A DNA stretch of 64,000 bases from Actinomycetota bacterium (GTDB taxonomy: Bacteria; Actinomycetota; Acidimicrobiia; Acidimicrobiales; Ilumatobacteraceae): NCBI GenBank assembly GCA_016870215.1, contig VGCD01000007.1, positions 16,310-80,309 of the forward strand, given 5' to 3'. The notes beneath the pieces are model-generated. The model made no database searches. It was not told where the DNA came from and was given only the letters and a program-made list of their open reading frames with translations. The translations under genes were made by a program, and so were the position numbers. Shown here in pieces: positions 17,381 through 25,778 of this stretch. Numbering within the stretch: the stretch's first letter is position 1; every line of letters starts with the position of its first letter.

Positions 17381-18108
17381 TGATGCTCGAGACGAATCAG
17401 TACCTTGCGAGTCTTCGTGACTCGGTTGACCTCATCGCAAAGGTGGCTCATGGCAACCTGGCGCGACCCGTGCCGTCATGTCCGAATTGGACGATGTCAC
17501 ACCTTGTGTGGCACTGCACACGAGTTCACAATGCAATCGTTCAAATCGTCGTTGACAAAGTTCAAGGTTTCGACAAGTTGCGCCCGTACAAACGAGTTGA
17601 TGATGACGTGCTTATCGACACGTTCGTCGACGGTGCGACTTCACTGATTGATGTGTTCAAGTCGACTCCACCCGACACCGAAATTTGGTCATGGGTGGGT
17701 CCTGCCCCGCTCACGTGGGCGATTCGGCGAATGACGCAAGAAACCATGGTGCATGCCTGGGACGCAGCCACCGCAATTGGCCCAGCCCCGACGATGCCTG
17801 GTGACATGGCAAGCGACGGAATAGACGAATTTCTTCACAATTTTCTTCGCCTTCAGCGCGAGTCGATGCCGGCACCAGGCGGGTCGGTGCATATCCATTG
17901 CACCGACGTGCACGGTGAATGGTTTATCGATGAGCCCGAAGTGGGGAGCATTGTCATCACGCGAGAGCATGCAAAGGGCACATGTGCCATTCGTGGCGAA
18001 GCGAGTCAGTTGTTGTTGGTGTTGTGGCGGCGCCAGCCACTGTCAACGGTCGAAGTCATCGGTGCACAAGATGTCGCTGAGCGTTTCGTCGAACGCACAG
18101 CTCTGTAA
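17380..18108 (+). CDS. MDMPI/DinB-like maleylpyruvate isomerase family protein, mycothiol-linked
   Basis: From ATG 17380 the protein is 242 aa; the same frame is open further left inside the F420 gene. It matches the actinobacterial MDMPI family (TIGR03083-like): an N-terminal four-helix DinB-type fold with CPNWTMSHLVWHCTRVHN (metal His), ETMVHAWDA (second metal His) near 128, and a C-terminal small domain. Family members with known activity use mycothiol as cofactor. Translational coupling to an F420 enzyme suggests a shared substrate, which is not identified. Confidence 0.8.
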   Translation: MMLETNQYLASLRDSVDLIAKVAHGNLARPVPSCPNWTMSHLVWHCTRVHNAIVQIVVDKVQGFDKLRPYKRVDDDVLIDTFVDGATSLIDVFKSTPPDTEIWSWVGPAPLTWAIRRMTQETMVHAWDAATAIGPAPTMPGDMASDGIDEFLHNFLRLQRESMPAPGGSVHIHCTDVHGEWFIDEPEVGSIVITREHAKGTCAIRGEASQLLLVLWRRQPLSTVEVIGAQDVAERFVERTAL

Positions 18109-18148
18109 AACCAGAACCTTTGTCGCTTGTTCGGCGCTGCAGGGTTTC

Positions 18149-19174
18149 TTATTCGGCGATGCCGACGGGTGAGCCGTCGATGATTTGGTCGAGATACTCA
18201 CTCAACCCGTAACCCACGAGACCGGCAGCCTTCCCAGACGTCAGAGTCCAACGAGTCATGCCTTCGCTGATGCGGGTGTGTAGCCAGTTGCCCTCGGGGT
18301 CTTGTCGACGGTTGCGGAGAGGAATGAGGTTCATGACCTCTCCCTCGAATGTCCATTCCTTGCCACTTCGTGATGAGCGAAGAGTTCCTCTGACTTTCGA
18401 GTGATATTTGTCCTCGCCGATGAACTCGGTGCTGACAGTGCAGTCGTCGCACACGTGGATGCGGCCGTCCTCCCAGACGAACCCTCCACGCGTACCGGCA
18501 GCGTTCTTTTTCGCCACACGACTCGTCATGAAGCCGAAGTCGCGTCCAAAGTTCGCGGTGAGCCATCGGTAGTACCACGGTGCTTGCCAGTAGCGCGGGC
18601 CCCATGAGTGATCTCTCAGACCGTGCCCAGTGATCGCCCATTCTTCGTCGCCTACACGAATCGTTCCATTTGCTGCTACGAGCTGCTCGTAGTGACCGCG
18701 GGCGAACTCTTCGCCGGGAGTTTCGTGTGGCGTGTCTGGTTCTCCACCGAACATGGATTCACGACCACCACCTGTGAAGGTGATGTGAACTTCGCCCTCT
18801 GCGTAGGGGTTCTTGGTGAACGCTTGCTTGGGGTCGGCCATCTCGAGTGGATCAGTGAGCACGCACAGTTTTCCGCGATAGTCGATACGCAACTCTTCGA
18901 ATGGTTTCACCATGGTCCATGTCAAACCACCTGCATCAAGCGCATCGTTGCTCGAAATCGATGGTCGTTTGAAGATGAATGCGACTCGACCGTCTGGCAA
19001 GTAGATGCAGATGGTCATCTCGGCGTAACCCTCGTTCGCGCGATTGCCCATGCGGAACCATCCGCCCACGCCTTGCTTCGGGTCAAAGCAATTCACGTAC
19101 ATGCTTTCGTTGAAGTTGGGTTCTGGTCCCAACTCGTGCATGAATTCATCAGCAGGTTCGAGGCGCACTCCCAT
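18149..19174 (-). CDS. Uncharacterised DUF7064/DUF7065-type protein
   Basis: The protein (341 aa) is soluble, with no signal peptide or membrane segment. The clearest motif is ITGHGLRDHSWGPRYWQAP (about 193-211), followed by WYYRWLTANFG, which is typical of a family widespread in Actinobacteria and distantly like CrtC carotenoid hydratases (lipocalin-like two-barrel fold). Many aromatic residues suggest a hydrophobic ligand. It lies 34 bases after an SDR gene on the same strand, so a lipid or terpenoid substrate is possible. I do not assign a reaction. Confidence 0.65.
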   Translation of the reverse strand: MGVRLEPADEFMHELGPEPNFNESMYVNCFDPKQGVGGWFRMGNRANEGYAEMTICIYLPDGRVAFIFKRPSISSNDALDAGGLTWTMVKPFEELRIDYRGKLCVLTDPLEMADPKQAFTKNPYAEGEVHITFTGGGRESMFGGEPDTPHETPGEEFARGHYEQLVAANGTIRVGDEEWAITGHGLRDHSWGPRYWQAPWYYRWLTANFGRDFGFMTSRVAKKNAAGTRGGFVWEDGRIHVCDDCTVSTEFIGEDKYHSKVRGTLRSSRSGKEWTFEGEVMNLIPLRNRRQDPEGNWLHTRISEGMTRWTLTSGKAAGLVGYGLSEYLDQIIDGSPVGIAE

Positions 19175-19208
19175 GGCCGAACCCTAAGTCATGGCTGGCG
19201 GGTCGTTG

Positions 19209-20024
19209 TCAGCCGGCGCCGAAGATACGCCGTTGCAGCTTTCGCATGCCCGCCAGCCATTTCTCGCGATCTGCGGTGCGATTCTGCTCGTACATCGCCA
19301 CTTCGGGATGAGGCAGGATGAGGAAACGCTCGTTTCGAATTGCATCAGCGACGATGTCGGCGACCTGCTCAGGTTCGAGAACTGCGCCAGCAGCCCGCAC
19401 CACGTCGCCACCGCGCACGTCAGTGCCGTGAGAGTCAGGAGGGTTCAACATATTGGTGTTCACGCCCTGGGGGCACAGGCAACTCACCTTCAAGCCGCGG
19501 TCGCCGTAGGTGATGGACAACCATTCGGCAAAAGCCACGGCTGCGTGCTTGGTGACCGAATACGGCGCAGATCCGATTTGCGCGAGAAGTCCGGCTGCAG
19601 AAGCAGTGGAGCAGAAGTAACCATCACCGTGGGCCACCCAGTCATCGATGAGATGTTTCGCAGCCCATCGATGTGCGTGAATGTTGATGTCGAAAGATGT
19701 CGTCCATGCAGATTCTTCGGTGTGTTCGAGGTCTGTGCCGAAGGCAACGCCAGCATTCGCGAAAAACAAGTGAATGCGACCGAACTTATGACGCGCACTG
19801 TCGATGAGTGCTTTGTTTCCGAACTCGGTACCGATGTCGGCAAGCACAGCATGGGCAGAGCCGGGACGACGCGTGTTTAGTTCGCGCTCCAACTCACCAA
19901 GCGGAATCTCTGTTCGGTCCGCAAGCACCACTGATGCACCGTCAGCATGAAAGCGGCGAGCCAATGCGCGGCCAATTCCACTGGCAGCGCCGGTGACCAC
20001 GACTGTCTTCCCATTCACATCCAT
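19209..20024 (-). CDS. Short-chain dehydrogenase/reductase
   Basis: The 271-aa protein is a classical SDR: TGAASGIG (11-18) binds the nucleotide, FANAGVA marks the NAG motif, and the catalytic set is STASAAG (Ser), YSVTK (Tyr and Lys). Asp near position 40 (VVLADRTE) favours NAD(H). The C-terminal part (EVAMYEQNRTADREKWLAGMRK) resembles actinobacterial SDRs of lipid or xenobiotic pathways. It is upstream of the DUF7064-type gene in a probable two-gene operon. Substrate unknown. Confidence 0.85.
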   Translation of the reverse strand: MDVNGKTVVVTGAASGIGRALARRFHADGASVVLADRTEIPLGELERELNTRRPGSAHAVLADIGTEFGNKALIDSARHKFGRIHLFFANAGVAFGTDLEHTEESAWTTSFDINIHAHRWAAKHLIDDWVAHGDGYFCSTASAAGLLAQIGSAPYSVTKHAAVAFAEWLSITYGDRGLKVSCLCPQGVNTNMLNPPDSHGTDVRGGDVVRAAGAVLEPEQVADIVADAIRNERFLILPHPEVAMYEQNRTADREKWLAGMRKLQRRIFGAG

Positions 20025-20138
20025 GAGTTGAGACTGTAGGGCGCTGTGTCAACTCTGGACGGCAGGTGACCAATTGCCACCCGCGTGACGAACGACCTCA
20101 CTACGATGCGCATCGGGGGGAAGCGGACCGATACCGTA

Positions 20139-20149
20139 CTGGTTACCAG
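20139..20149. promoter_or_regulatory. Perfect 11-base palindrome upstream of a small gene
   Basis: CTGGTTACCAG is a 5-base inverted repeat around one central base. It lies 39 bases before the start of the 68-aa gene, inside the 163-base divergent gap with the SDR. It could be an operator, but a single short palindrome also occurs by chance. Confidence 0.25.
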
Positions 20150-20187
20150 ACCAGAGCGGCTCGAGCCGATCGGAAGGGAAAGACGAC

Positions 20188-20394
20188 ATGACCAACACGA
20201 CGCAAGAAGAGGCACCGAAGGTGTCAGTTTCACAGGGCATCGACTCCATGGTCATCACCGACGCGCTCGGTGTCATCGACAAGGCCCTTGCCGAAATGTT
20301 GCGCCGTGAATTGGTGTCGTCTGATGAAGTGGCCGACTTGCTGCTTGATGTGCGCACGCTTCTCACCGCGAGCGCCGCCACCACCGCTTCTTAG
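20188..20394 (+). CDS. Small acidic helical protein, function unknown
   Basis: The 68-aa protein has a good ribosome site (GGAAGGGAA, ending about 7 bases before the ATG). Residues 14-60 form amphipathic helices with many Leu, Asp and Glu residues (SMVITDALGVIDKALAEMLRR, then a VADLLLDVRTLL helix). It has no Cys, signal peptide or membrane segment. The last 32 bases overlap the convergent WS/DGAT gene. I do not recognise the family. The long 5' gap and ribosome site support a real gene. Confidence 0.6.
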   Translation: MTNTTQEEAPKVSVSQGIDSMVITDALGVIDKALAEMLRRELVSSDEVADLLLDVRTLLTASAATTAS

Positions 20395-21853
20395 TCGTCT
20401 GGTTCTTCTCCGACGTTGCCGGCTCTGAAAGAGCAGGTGCACTTGGCACGGTTTCTGCCGGTGTCGGGTCGCGTTTCACAATCTGAGTGAATGCCTTCAC
20501 TAGTTCGTCTCGCAGCAACGCTGGTTCAGCAATTGCCGCTGCATCCATGTTGAGCCCCATGTCCATGCTTCCGTTGTATGACAGCAAAGTCAGGTTGAAA
20601 GCCGTACCCGCAAGCGGTCCCAGGGGGTAGTTCTCAAGTACCAAGGCTCCGGCGATGTAGAGCGGAATTCCTGCGGCACGAACATTCGACGTGGCGAAGT
20701 CGACGGTTTCGCCTTGGACACGCGCGAAGCGGGTGATGACCGATGTCGGCAACAGGGATGCAACCGATGACGCGGACGCCAGGGCGTCGCTGCCAGAGTT
20801 CGTTCGAGATGCCTGGACGATTTCGTTGATTGCCGAGAAGCGTTCGTCGATTGACATCTCGCCAGTTGGTACGAGGAACCTGATGAGAGAAAACGCATTG
20901 CCACCCTCACCGGTGTCGTTGGTGCGAGTACTGATCGCCATCGATGTGCGCAGCTCTTCAATCGGTGTGCCAAGGGCTCGGTGATACTCGCTTGCAGCTG
21001 TGGCGGCAACAGTGATGAATGCAGTGTTCAGCGTGCCACCGAGGTGTTTGCTGGCCGCGCGAAGTTGTTTGTACGGGGCGCGAATCACTTCGACTTGTCG
21101 ACGAAGTGAGCGTTCGGTCCACAATGGAGATCGAGCAGGGTCAATCGTCGTCACTTCGTTCATGACACTGCGCACTGTTTGAAGAGTCTCAGGCCCAAGT
21201 GAGCCGAGAAGTTTTGGATCAGAAATGACGTCGCGCACTTGGCGCAGCATGCCGAGTGGAATACGCAAGCTGTCTGACATTGCACCACGCAACATCTCAA
21301 CCTGTGGAGTTTGTCTGCTCTCTTCCTCGACGCGTGCGATGAGATCGGGATCAAGTGGTGGCGGTGGCGCGGGATTTCGTTCGAGGTCGATGAAGTTGAG
21401 CGACAGCTCAACACCACCTTGACCATCAGTGACGGTGTGATGGAGTTTTTGGATGAGCGCTCCACGTCCACCGATGAGACCGTCGACGATGAAGAATTGC
21501 CACAGCGGACGAGATCTGTCGAATGGGTCAGCAACAGTGAGTGTTGCCAAATCAAGTAGTTGGCGAAGTGTGCCGGGCTCTGGCAACGAAATGTGCCGAA
21601 CGTGGTAGCGGATGTCGAATGACGTGTCGTCAACCCACAGCGGAGCACCAAAATTTCCGGGCACTGGCTGCACCTTGCGTCGAAGGCGTGGAAAAACGAA
21701 TGACGTGCGTTCGAGTCGAGCAAGTAGGGCGTCAGAGTTCAACGGCCGGTCGAGCACCGTGATGTTGGCGAAGGTCGAGGCGAGATACGGATCTTTCTCG
21801 AGGCGCCACATGAGGGCCTCGGTGTCGCTCATGCGACGCGCCTGATTGGACAT
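20363..21853 (-). CDS. Wax ester synthase / diacylglycerol acyltransferase (WS/DGAT)
   Basis: WS/DGAT enzymes join acyl-CoA to a fatty alcohol or diacylglycerol to make storage lipids at the membrane. The protein (496 aa) has the active-site HHTVTDGQG at 138-146 (HHxxxDG intact), the PLWQFFIVDGL segment just before it, and the conserved central NxxxT region (MAISTRTNDTGEGGNAF). The C-terminal 35 residues are basic and low-complexity. It suggests that the organism can store triacylglycerol or wax esters. A DsbA-like gene follows it upstream on the same strand. Confidence 0.9.
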   Translation of the reverse strand: MSNQARRMSDTEALMWRLEKDPYLASTFANITVLDRPLNSDALLARLERTSFVFPRLRRKVQPVPGNFGAPLWVDDTSFDIRYHVRHISLPEPGTLRQLLDLATLTVADPFDRSRPLWQFFIVDGLIGGRGALIQKLHHTVTDGQGGVELSLNFIDLERNPAPPPPLDPDLIARVEEESRQTPQVEMLRGAMSDSLRIPLGMLRQVRDVISDPKLLGSLGPETLQTVRSVMNEVTTIDPARSPLWTERSLRRQVEVIRAPYKQLRAASKHLGGTLNTAFITVAATAASEYHRALGTPIEELRTSMAISTRTNDTGEGGNAFSLIRFLVPTGEMSIDERFSAINEIVQASRTNSGSDALASASSVASLLPTSVITRFARVQGETVDFATSNVRAAGIPLYIAGALVLENYPLGPLAGTAFNLTLLSYNGSMDMGLNMDAAAIAEPALLRDELVKAFTQIVKRDPTPAETVPSAPALSEPATSEKNQTTKKRWWRRSR

Positions 21854-21862
21854 GAGTTGAAA

Positions 21863-22462
21863 CTAGTTCGGGATGCGCGTGTGCTTGAACTCGTTCATCT
21901 CAGGCCATGTGACGTAATCAAGGATGCGATTGATGGTGGTGGTGGCCACGGTGGCATCACCGAAGGATGGTTTCATGAGCCGCACGAACACGGCAGCGTC
22001 ACCCATGACAAAAGTGGGGACGCCCCATACTCCGTGGCTTTCTGCAAATGACGTGTGCTCCACCTTGATGACCTGAAGGGGTCGTCCTGACTCAACATCT
22101 GAAGTTGCTGCATCAGCATCGCCGCCCGCCTCTGAGATGAATGAGGTGAGGATGCGACGATCGCGCAGGCTTCCACCGCCTGCATGGCGGTGCTCATACA
22201 GACGATGATGGAAGTCGAGAAAGACGCTTGGTTGATTGTCGCGCAATGAAATCGAGAACTGCAGCGCGTCGATGCCCGTGTCTGACTGAGGTGCATCCCA
22301 CACGTCCGGCATGCCCTCTTCGACGTGGGTCTGACCGAGGCAGAAAGGGAGAAAGGTGACGTCCCAGTCGGCACCGGCACGCAGCCCAGTGACGACGTGA
22401 TCGTGCATGATGCGTCCGAAGGGGCATCGGTAGTCGTACGTGAGAGCGAAGTGGCGGGGCAT
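21863..22462 (-). CDS. DsbA/FrnE-like thioredoxin-fold protein with a single active-site Cys
   Basis: From ATG 22462 the protein is 199 aa (ATGs at 22480 and 22510 are alternatives). It begins with a thioredoxin strand and the segment YDYRCPFGR, where a CxxC pair would sit; only one Cys is present. GVWGVPTFV near 155 supplies the cis-Pro loop. The helical insert fits the DsbA / 2-hydroxychromene-2-carboxylate isomerase superfamily. Actinobacterial members include mycothiol- or F420-linked proteins of unknown role. Without a signal peptide it should be cytosolic, and it cannot form a CxxC disulfide. Confidence 0.75.
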   Translation of the reverse strand: MPRHFALTYDYRCPFGRIMHDHVVTGLRAGADWDVTFLPFCLGQTHVEEGMPDVWDAPQSDTGIDALQFSISLRDNQPSVFLDFHHRLYEHRHAGGGSLRDRRILTSFISEAGGDADAATSDVESGRPLQVIKVEHTSFAESHGVWGVPTFVMGDAAVFVRLMKPSFGDATVATTTINRILDYVTWPEMNEFKHTRIPN

Positions 22463-22522
22463 GGTCGGCTCAACACCCATATTGACGGCGCTATTCCCGA
22501 ATCGGGACAAGTCGACGAATTG

Positions 22523-23050
22523 TCAGACGAGCGCGACGATGGGAAGTGCCAGCACTCCGAGTAGACCGCCGACGACGACACCACCAATGACATCGGTGAA
22601 GTGATGAATACGCACCACAACTCGGCTGGTAGCCACAACAATGGCAATGAGACACCAGATTGCCGCAAACGGCCAGCCAGTGAACGATGTGAGAACAATT
22701 GCAGCGAACGTTGCCGACGATGCATGACCACTTGGAAAGCTCGAGGTTCGCGGTTTCCGCACACGTGTGCGGTCGTCACCATTCCACGTTGGTCGGTCGC
22801 GTTTGAACAGTCGCTTGACTCCTTGGTTCACCACCAGGCTCTCGATGCCAAGAGCAGCAGAAAGTGTGAGCGCTTGTTTCAGTCGCTCGATACTGCCGAT
22901 GGCATACAGAAATGCGGTCACATGCCACACCAAGCTGAAGTCTCCGACATGACTAGCCAGAGTGAAGACACGAGCCACGATGCGCGATTGTCGTAGAGGC
23001 TCGAGAGCTTTGTCGACAGAGTTATCGACGGTTGCGCCTAGTTGTTTCAC
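22523..23050 (-). CDS. PAP2-family membrane phosphatase
   Basis: The protein (175 aa) has about four hydrophobic helices and all three phosphatase motifs: KRLFKRDRP (motif 1), SFPSGHASS (motif 2, catalytic His) and SRVVVRIHHFTDV (motif 3, nucleophilic His). Members remove phosphate from phosphatidate, undecaprenyl diphosphate or similar lipids. It lies within a leftward run of genes that includes the WS/DGAT, so a phosphatidate phosphatase feeding diacylglycerol to it is an attractive guess, without proof. Confidence 0.88.
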   Translation of the reverse strand: MKQLGATVDNSVDKALEPLRQSRIVARVFTLASHVGDFSLVWHVTAFLYAIGSIERLKQALTLSAALGIESLVVNQGVKRLFKRDRPTWNGDDRTRVRKPRTSSFPSGHASSATFAAIVLTSFTGWPFAAIWCLIAIVVATSRVVVRIHHFTDVIGGVVVGGLLGVLALPIVALV

Positions 23051-23057
23051 TGTTGTT

Positions 23058-23891
23058 TCACTTTGGCTTCACGCCTATCACGACTGGTGCTTCCTGCGCC
23101 GCTCTTGCTGGATCGCCACCGAATTCAGGACACCACCGTTGATAGTCGCAGTAATTGCACAACGGCCCCTTCTTAGTTCCGAAGTGACCGGTCTCACACG
23201 AACGTTTGATGGCACCGTAAATGGCTTTCACGCGCTGAAGTTGAAAATCAACCTTGTTCTGAAGCGGTCTGGTCTCGACTGCTTTTCCATCTTTCAGAAA
23301 CAGCAGTCGCAGTGCCGCCGGGCTCGAGCCCTTTTCCTGTTTGCAGAGCCACGCGTACAGCATCATTGCTTTCATCTTGTCTTCGACGAAGTTGGGTGCC
23401 GGGCTCTTGCCTGTCTTGTAGTCGACGATCACAAAGTTTCCATCTTCATCACGCTCAAGGCGGTCGATGATTCCTGTCAGCTTGAAATCTCCCATCGAAT
23501 GTTCGACGCGCAATTCCATTGCTTCTGGTTTGACGACGGTGGGATCTTCCATAGAGAAGTACGTGTCCACCAATTTGCGCACATCAACCCAGAACGGATG
23601 GTTTGCATCTGAGGTCAACTCGAGATAAGAGAAGTCCTCGTCGTTCGGCGCTGTGTACTGCACAGTGTCGAACAGATGCCGCGCCATCTCGGAGGTACGT
23701 TCGGCACTGTCTTCCTTGAGCAACAACTCGAGAATGCGATGAACAATTGTTCCCTTGTATTTCTCGATTGTTGGTGGGTCTGGAAGCTTCTCGATGTTCA
23801 CAAAGCGAAACTTCAGGGGGCACGACTCGAAAGCGCCGATGCGCGATGGTGACAGAGACAGTGGTGTGGGAAATGTCGGCGAAGATGTCAC
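23058..23891 (-). CDS. RecB-like PD-(D/E)XK nuclease with a Fe-S type Cys set
   Basis: The 277-aa protein is a stand-alone nuclease of the RecB/Cas4-like superfamily. SRIGAFESCPLKFRF (Cys24) opens the domain; GTIVHRILELLL supplies the early His; VIVDYKTGK near 165 is the D-x-K motif; and LCNYCDYQRWC at the end supplies Cys245, Cys248 and Cys254. Four such Cys residues hold a 4Fe-4S cluster in AddB and Cas4. It has no helicase domain. It resembles the mycobacterial Rv2119 group, whose role is unknown. No cas genes are nearby. Confidence 0.82.
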   Translation of the reverse strand: MTSSPTFPTPLSLSPSRIGAFESCPLKFRFVNIEKLPDPPTIEKYKGTIVHRILELLLKEDSAERTSEMARHLFDTVQYTAPNDEDFSYLELTSDANHPFWVDVRKLVDTYFSMEDPTVVKPEAMELRVEHSMGDFKLTGIIDRLERDEDGNFVIVDYKTGKSPAPNFVEDKMKAMMLYAWLCKQEKGSSPAALRLLFLKDGKAVETRPLQNKVDFQLQRVKAIYGAIKRSCETGHFGTKKGPLCNYCDYQRWCPEFGGDPARAAQEAPVVIGVKPK

Positions 23892-23905
23892 GGCATGATT
23901 CTTGA

Positions 23906-24799
23906 CTATGGGAGCGTGCGCACAGTGCGACCAATGAAGCCGGCAATGGCTTCGGGGTGAGTGAGCGGGCCGAAGTGGCCCATTTCATCCCATTGCACGT
24001 AGGTGCAGTTGCCCAATTGTTCGGCCACTGAAGCAGCGAATCGAGACGGTTGAAATGGTTCAGGCTTTCCACACAAGACCCAGGTGGGCACATTGATGGT
24101 GGGCAACTCGTGCCATTCCGGGGCGATGCCGCCAGTTTCGTAGGTGCGCGCCTCGTGCTCTGGGGCACATTTGAGCTCCACCATGCCGTCTGGCTGTTCG
24201 GCAAATCCGTGACGAACATACGACTCACGAGCAACAGGATGAAAAGCATTCATCGGTGGTTTGCTCGCAAAGTTCTCGAGTGCCGCGTCAAAACTGTCGA
24301 ACCGGCTTCGACGTTTGCGTGCACCATCAGCAAGGAAGTTCGACGGAGTCTCGCCTCCGGTATTGGCAGGCATCGGTGGGAACACAATCGGTTCGAAGAT
24401 GAAGAGTGCACGAAACAACGATGACTCGGCATGAGCAGCCATCAAGAGTGTGGCACCACCCATGGAGTGACCAACGCCGATGAGAGAACGACCGCCATGT
24501 CGAGCAGAGGTAGCACGCGCTGCAGCCAATGCATCGTCTCCGTATTGCGACCATGTGAGATCGGCTGGATCAATTTTCTGAGAATCACCGAATCCGCGAT
24601 GGTCGATAGCCACGCAGTGCATGTGTTCTTCGAGCACGTCAACCATTGGTTGCCAACAATGGGCATGAAAACCTGTCGCATGGGAGAACAGCACCACGGG
24701 TGCGTCAACATTCGACGGCTCAGTTTTCGACAAGTTGTGCAACGCAAGCTTGGTTCCGTCGGCACTCGTGATGCTCACTGCATCACTACACTTTGCCAT
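23906..24799 (-). CDS. Alpha/beta hydrolase
   Basis: The 297-aa protein shows the alpha/beta hydrolase core: VVLFSHATGFHAHCW (oxyanion region), DHRGFGDS, the nucleophile elbow GVGHSMGGATLL, a late Asp region (VPTWVLCGKPEP) and the catalytic His in DEMGHFGPLTHPE. It has no signal peptide. It lies 30 bases after an MFE-2-type SDR on the same strand and could act on ester or thioester intermediates of the same pathway. The substrate is not identifiable. Confidence 0.85.
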   Translation of the reverse strand: MAKCSDAVSITSADGTKLALHNLSKTEPSNVDAPVVLFSHATGFHAHCWQPMVDVLEEHMHCVAIDHRGFGDSQKIDPADLTWSQYGDDALAAARATSARHGGRSLIGVGHSMGGATLLMAAHAESSLFRALFIFEPIVFPPMPANTGGETPSNFLADGARKRRSRFDSFDAALENFASKPPMNAFHPVARESYVRHGFAEQPDGMVELKCAPEHEARTYETGGIAPEWHELPTINVPTWVLCGKPEPFQPSRFAASVAEQLGNCTYVQWDEMGHFGPLTHPEAIAGFIGRTVRTLP

Positions 24800-24829
24800 G
24801 CGTTGCTCTGCGATCTGTTCTAGCGAAAC

Positions 24830-25726
24830 TCAGCTCTTCAGAGCGTTGATGAACATCTTGGTTTCATCAGGAACGCCTGCAGGAATGATGTATCCCTCTG
24901 GGTCACGAATCTTGTCCCAGTTATCGCGCACATCTTCGAGCGTGAGGTTCTTGTTGAAGTACCCCTTTCCCTCACCGATGAAAACTCGGGCAACACGACC
25001 GCCACCGACTGAGTACACCTCACCACTGACATCGCAGTCTTCGTGTGACAACCACGCAACAATGGGGGAGATGTACTCGGGCTGAAGACTCTGACCGAGA
25101 TTTCCGAGTAGCGCTTCGGTCATACGAGTAAGTGCGAGCGGAGCGATGGCATTTGCCTTGATGTTGTACTTGGCTCCTTCTTGCGCGAGTACGCGAGTGA
25201 GACCGACAAGTCCCATTTTCGCGGCGCCATAGTTCGCCTGTCCGAAGTTGCCGAAGATGCCGGCAGCCGACGAAGTGGACACGATACGGCCGTAACCCTG
25301 CTCGCGCATGTGGACCCAAGCTGGTCGCGTGACGTTGAACGCACCCTTCAAGTGCACATCAATCACTGCGTCGACAAGGTCGGGTGTCATGTTGTGGAAC
25401 GACTTGTCGCGCAAAATTCCGGCATTGTTGATGACGATGTCGACGCGCCCGAATGTGTCGATGGCGGTCTTGACGATTGACTCGCCGCCTTCCGGAGTGC
25501 TCACGCTGTCGTAGTTCGCGACGGCTTCACCACCGGCGGCCTTGATTTCATCGACCACTTTTTGTGCTGCAGATGTGCTTGACCCTGTGCCGTCCACTGA
25601 GCCACCGAGGTCGTTGACAACCACGAGCGCACCGCGGCTCGCGAGTAAGAGCGCATGTTGGCGCCCGAGTCCGCCACCTGCTCCGGTGATGACCGCTACT
25701 TTTCCGTCGTATCCGAGCTTGCTCAT
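24830..25726 (-). CDS. MFE-2-type SDR, 3-hydroxyacyl-CoA dehydrogenase
   Basis: The protein (298 aa) resembles the dehydrogenase unit of peroxisomal multifunctional enzyme 2 and the actinobacterial Hsd4A group. Motifs are TGAGGGLGRQHA (15-26), VVVNDLGGSVDGTG (Asp at the end of beta 2, NAD-preferring), NNAGILRDKSF and the catalytic Ser and YGAAK. The C-terminal tail after 240 (FNKNLTLEDVRDNWDKI) is shared with MFE-2 proteins. It would oxidise 3-hydroxyacyl-CoA in beta-oxidation. It is downstream of the FadD gene on the same strand; AAAGGA lies 9 bases before the ATG. Confidence 0.87.
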   Translation of the reverse strand: MSKLGYDGKVAVITGAGGGLGRQHALLLASRGALVVVNDLGGSVDGTGSSTSAAQKVVDEIKAAGGEAVANYDSVSTPEGGESIVKTAIDTFGRVDIVINNAGILRDKSFHNMTPDLVDAVIDVHLKGAFNVTRPAWVHMREQGYGRIVSTSSAAGIFGNFGQANYGAAKMGLVGLTRVLAQEGAKYNIKANAIAPLALTRMTEALLGNLGQSLQPEYISPIVAWLSHEDCDVSGEVYSVGGGRVARVFIGEGKGYFNKNLTLEDVRDNWDKIRDPEGYIIPAGVPDETKMFINALKS

Positions 25727-25778
25727 GGAGGGGTCCTTTCGTGTGGCGCAGGTGCGCCGCGAGTTGTTCAGCGACCGG

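Noticed and set aside
21973..22782. A 269-codon minus-strand frame across the DsbA-like and PAP2 genes
   Set aside because: It is out of frame with two genes whose motifs are clear, and its own translation is Ser/Cys-rich noise.
23058..23891. The RecB-like nuclease as Cas4
   Set aside because: The Cys pattern is similar, but no cas gene or repeat array is nearby and the protein is longer than Cas4; it fits the stand-alone actinobacterial group better.
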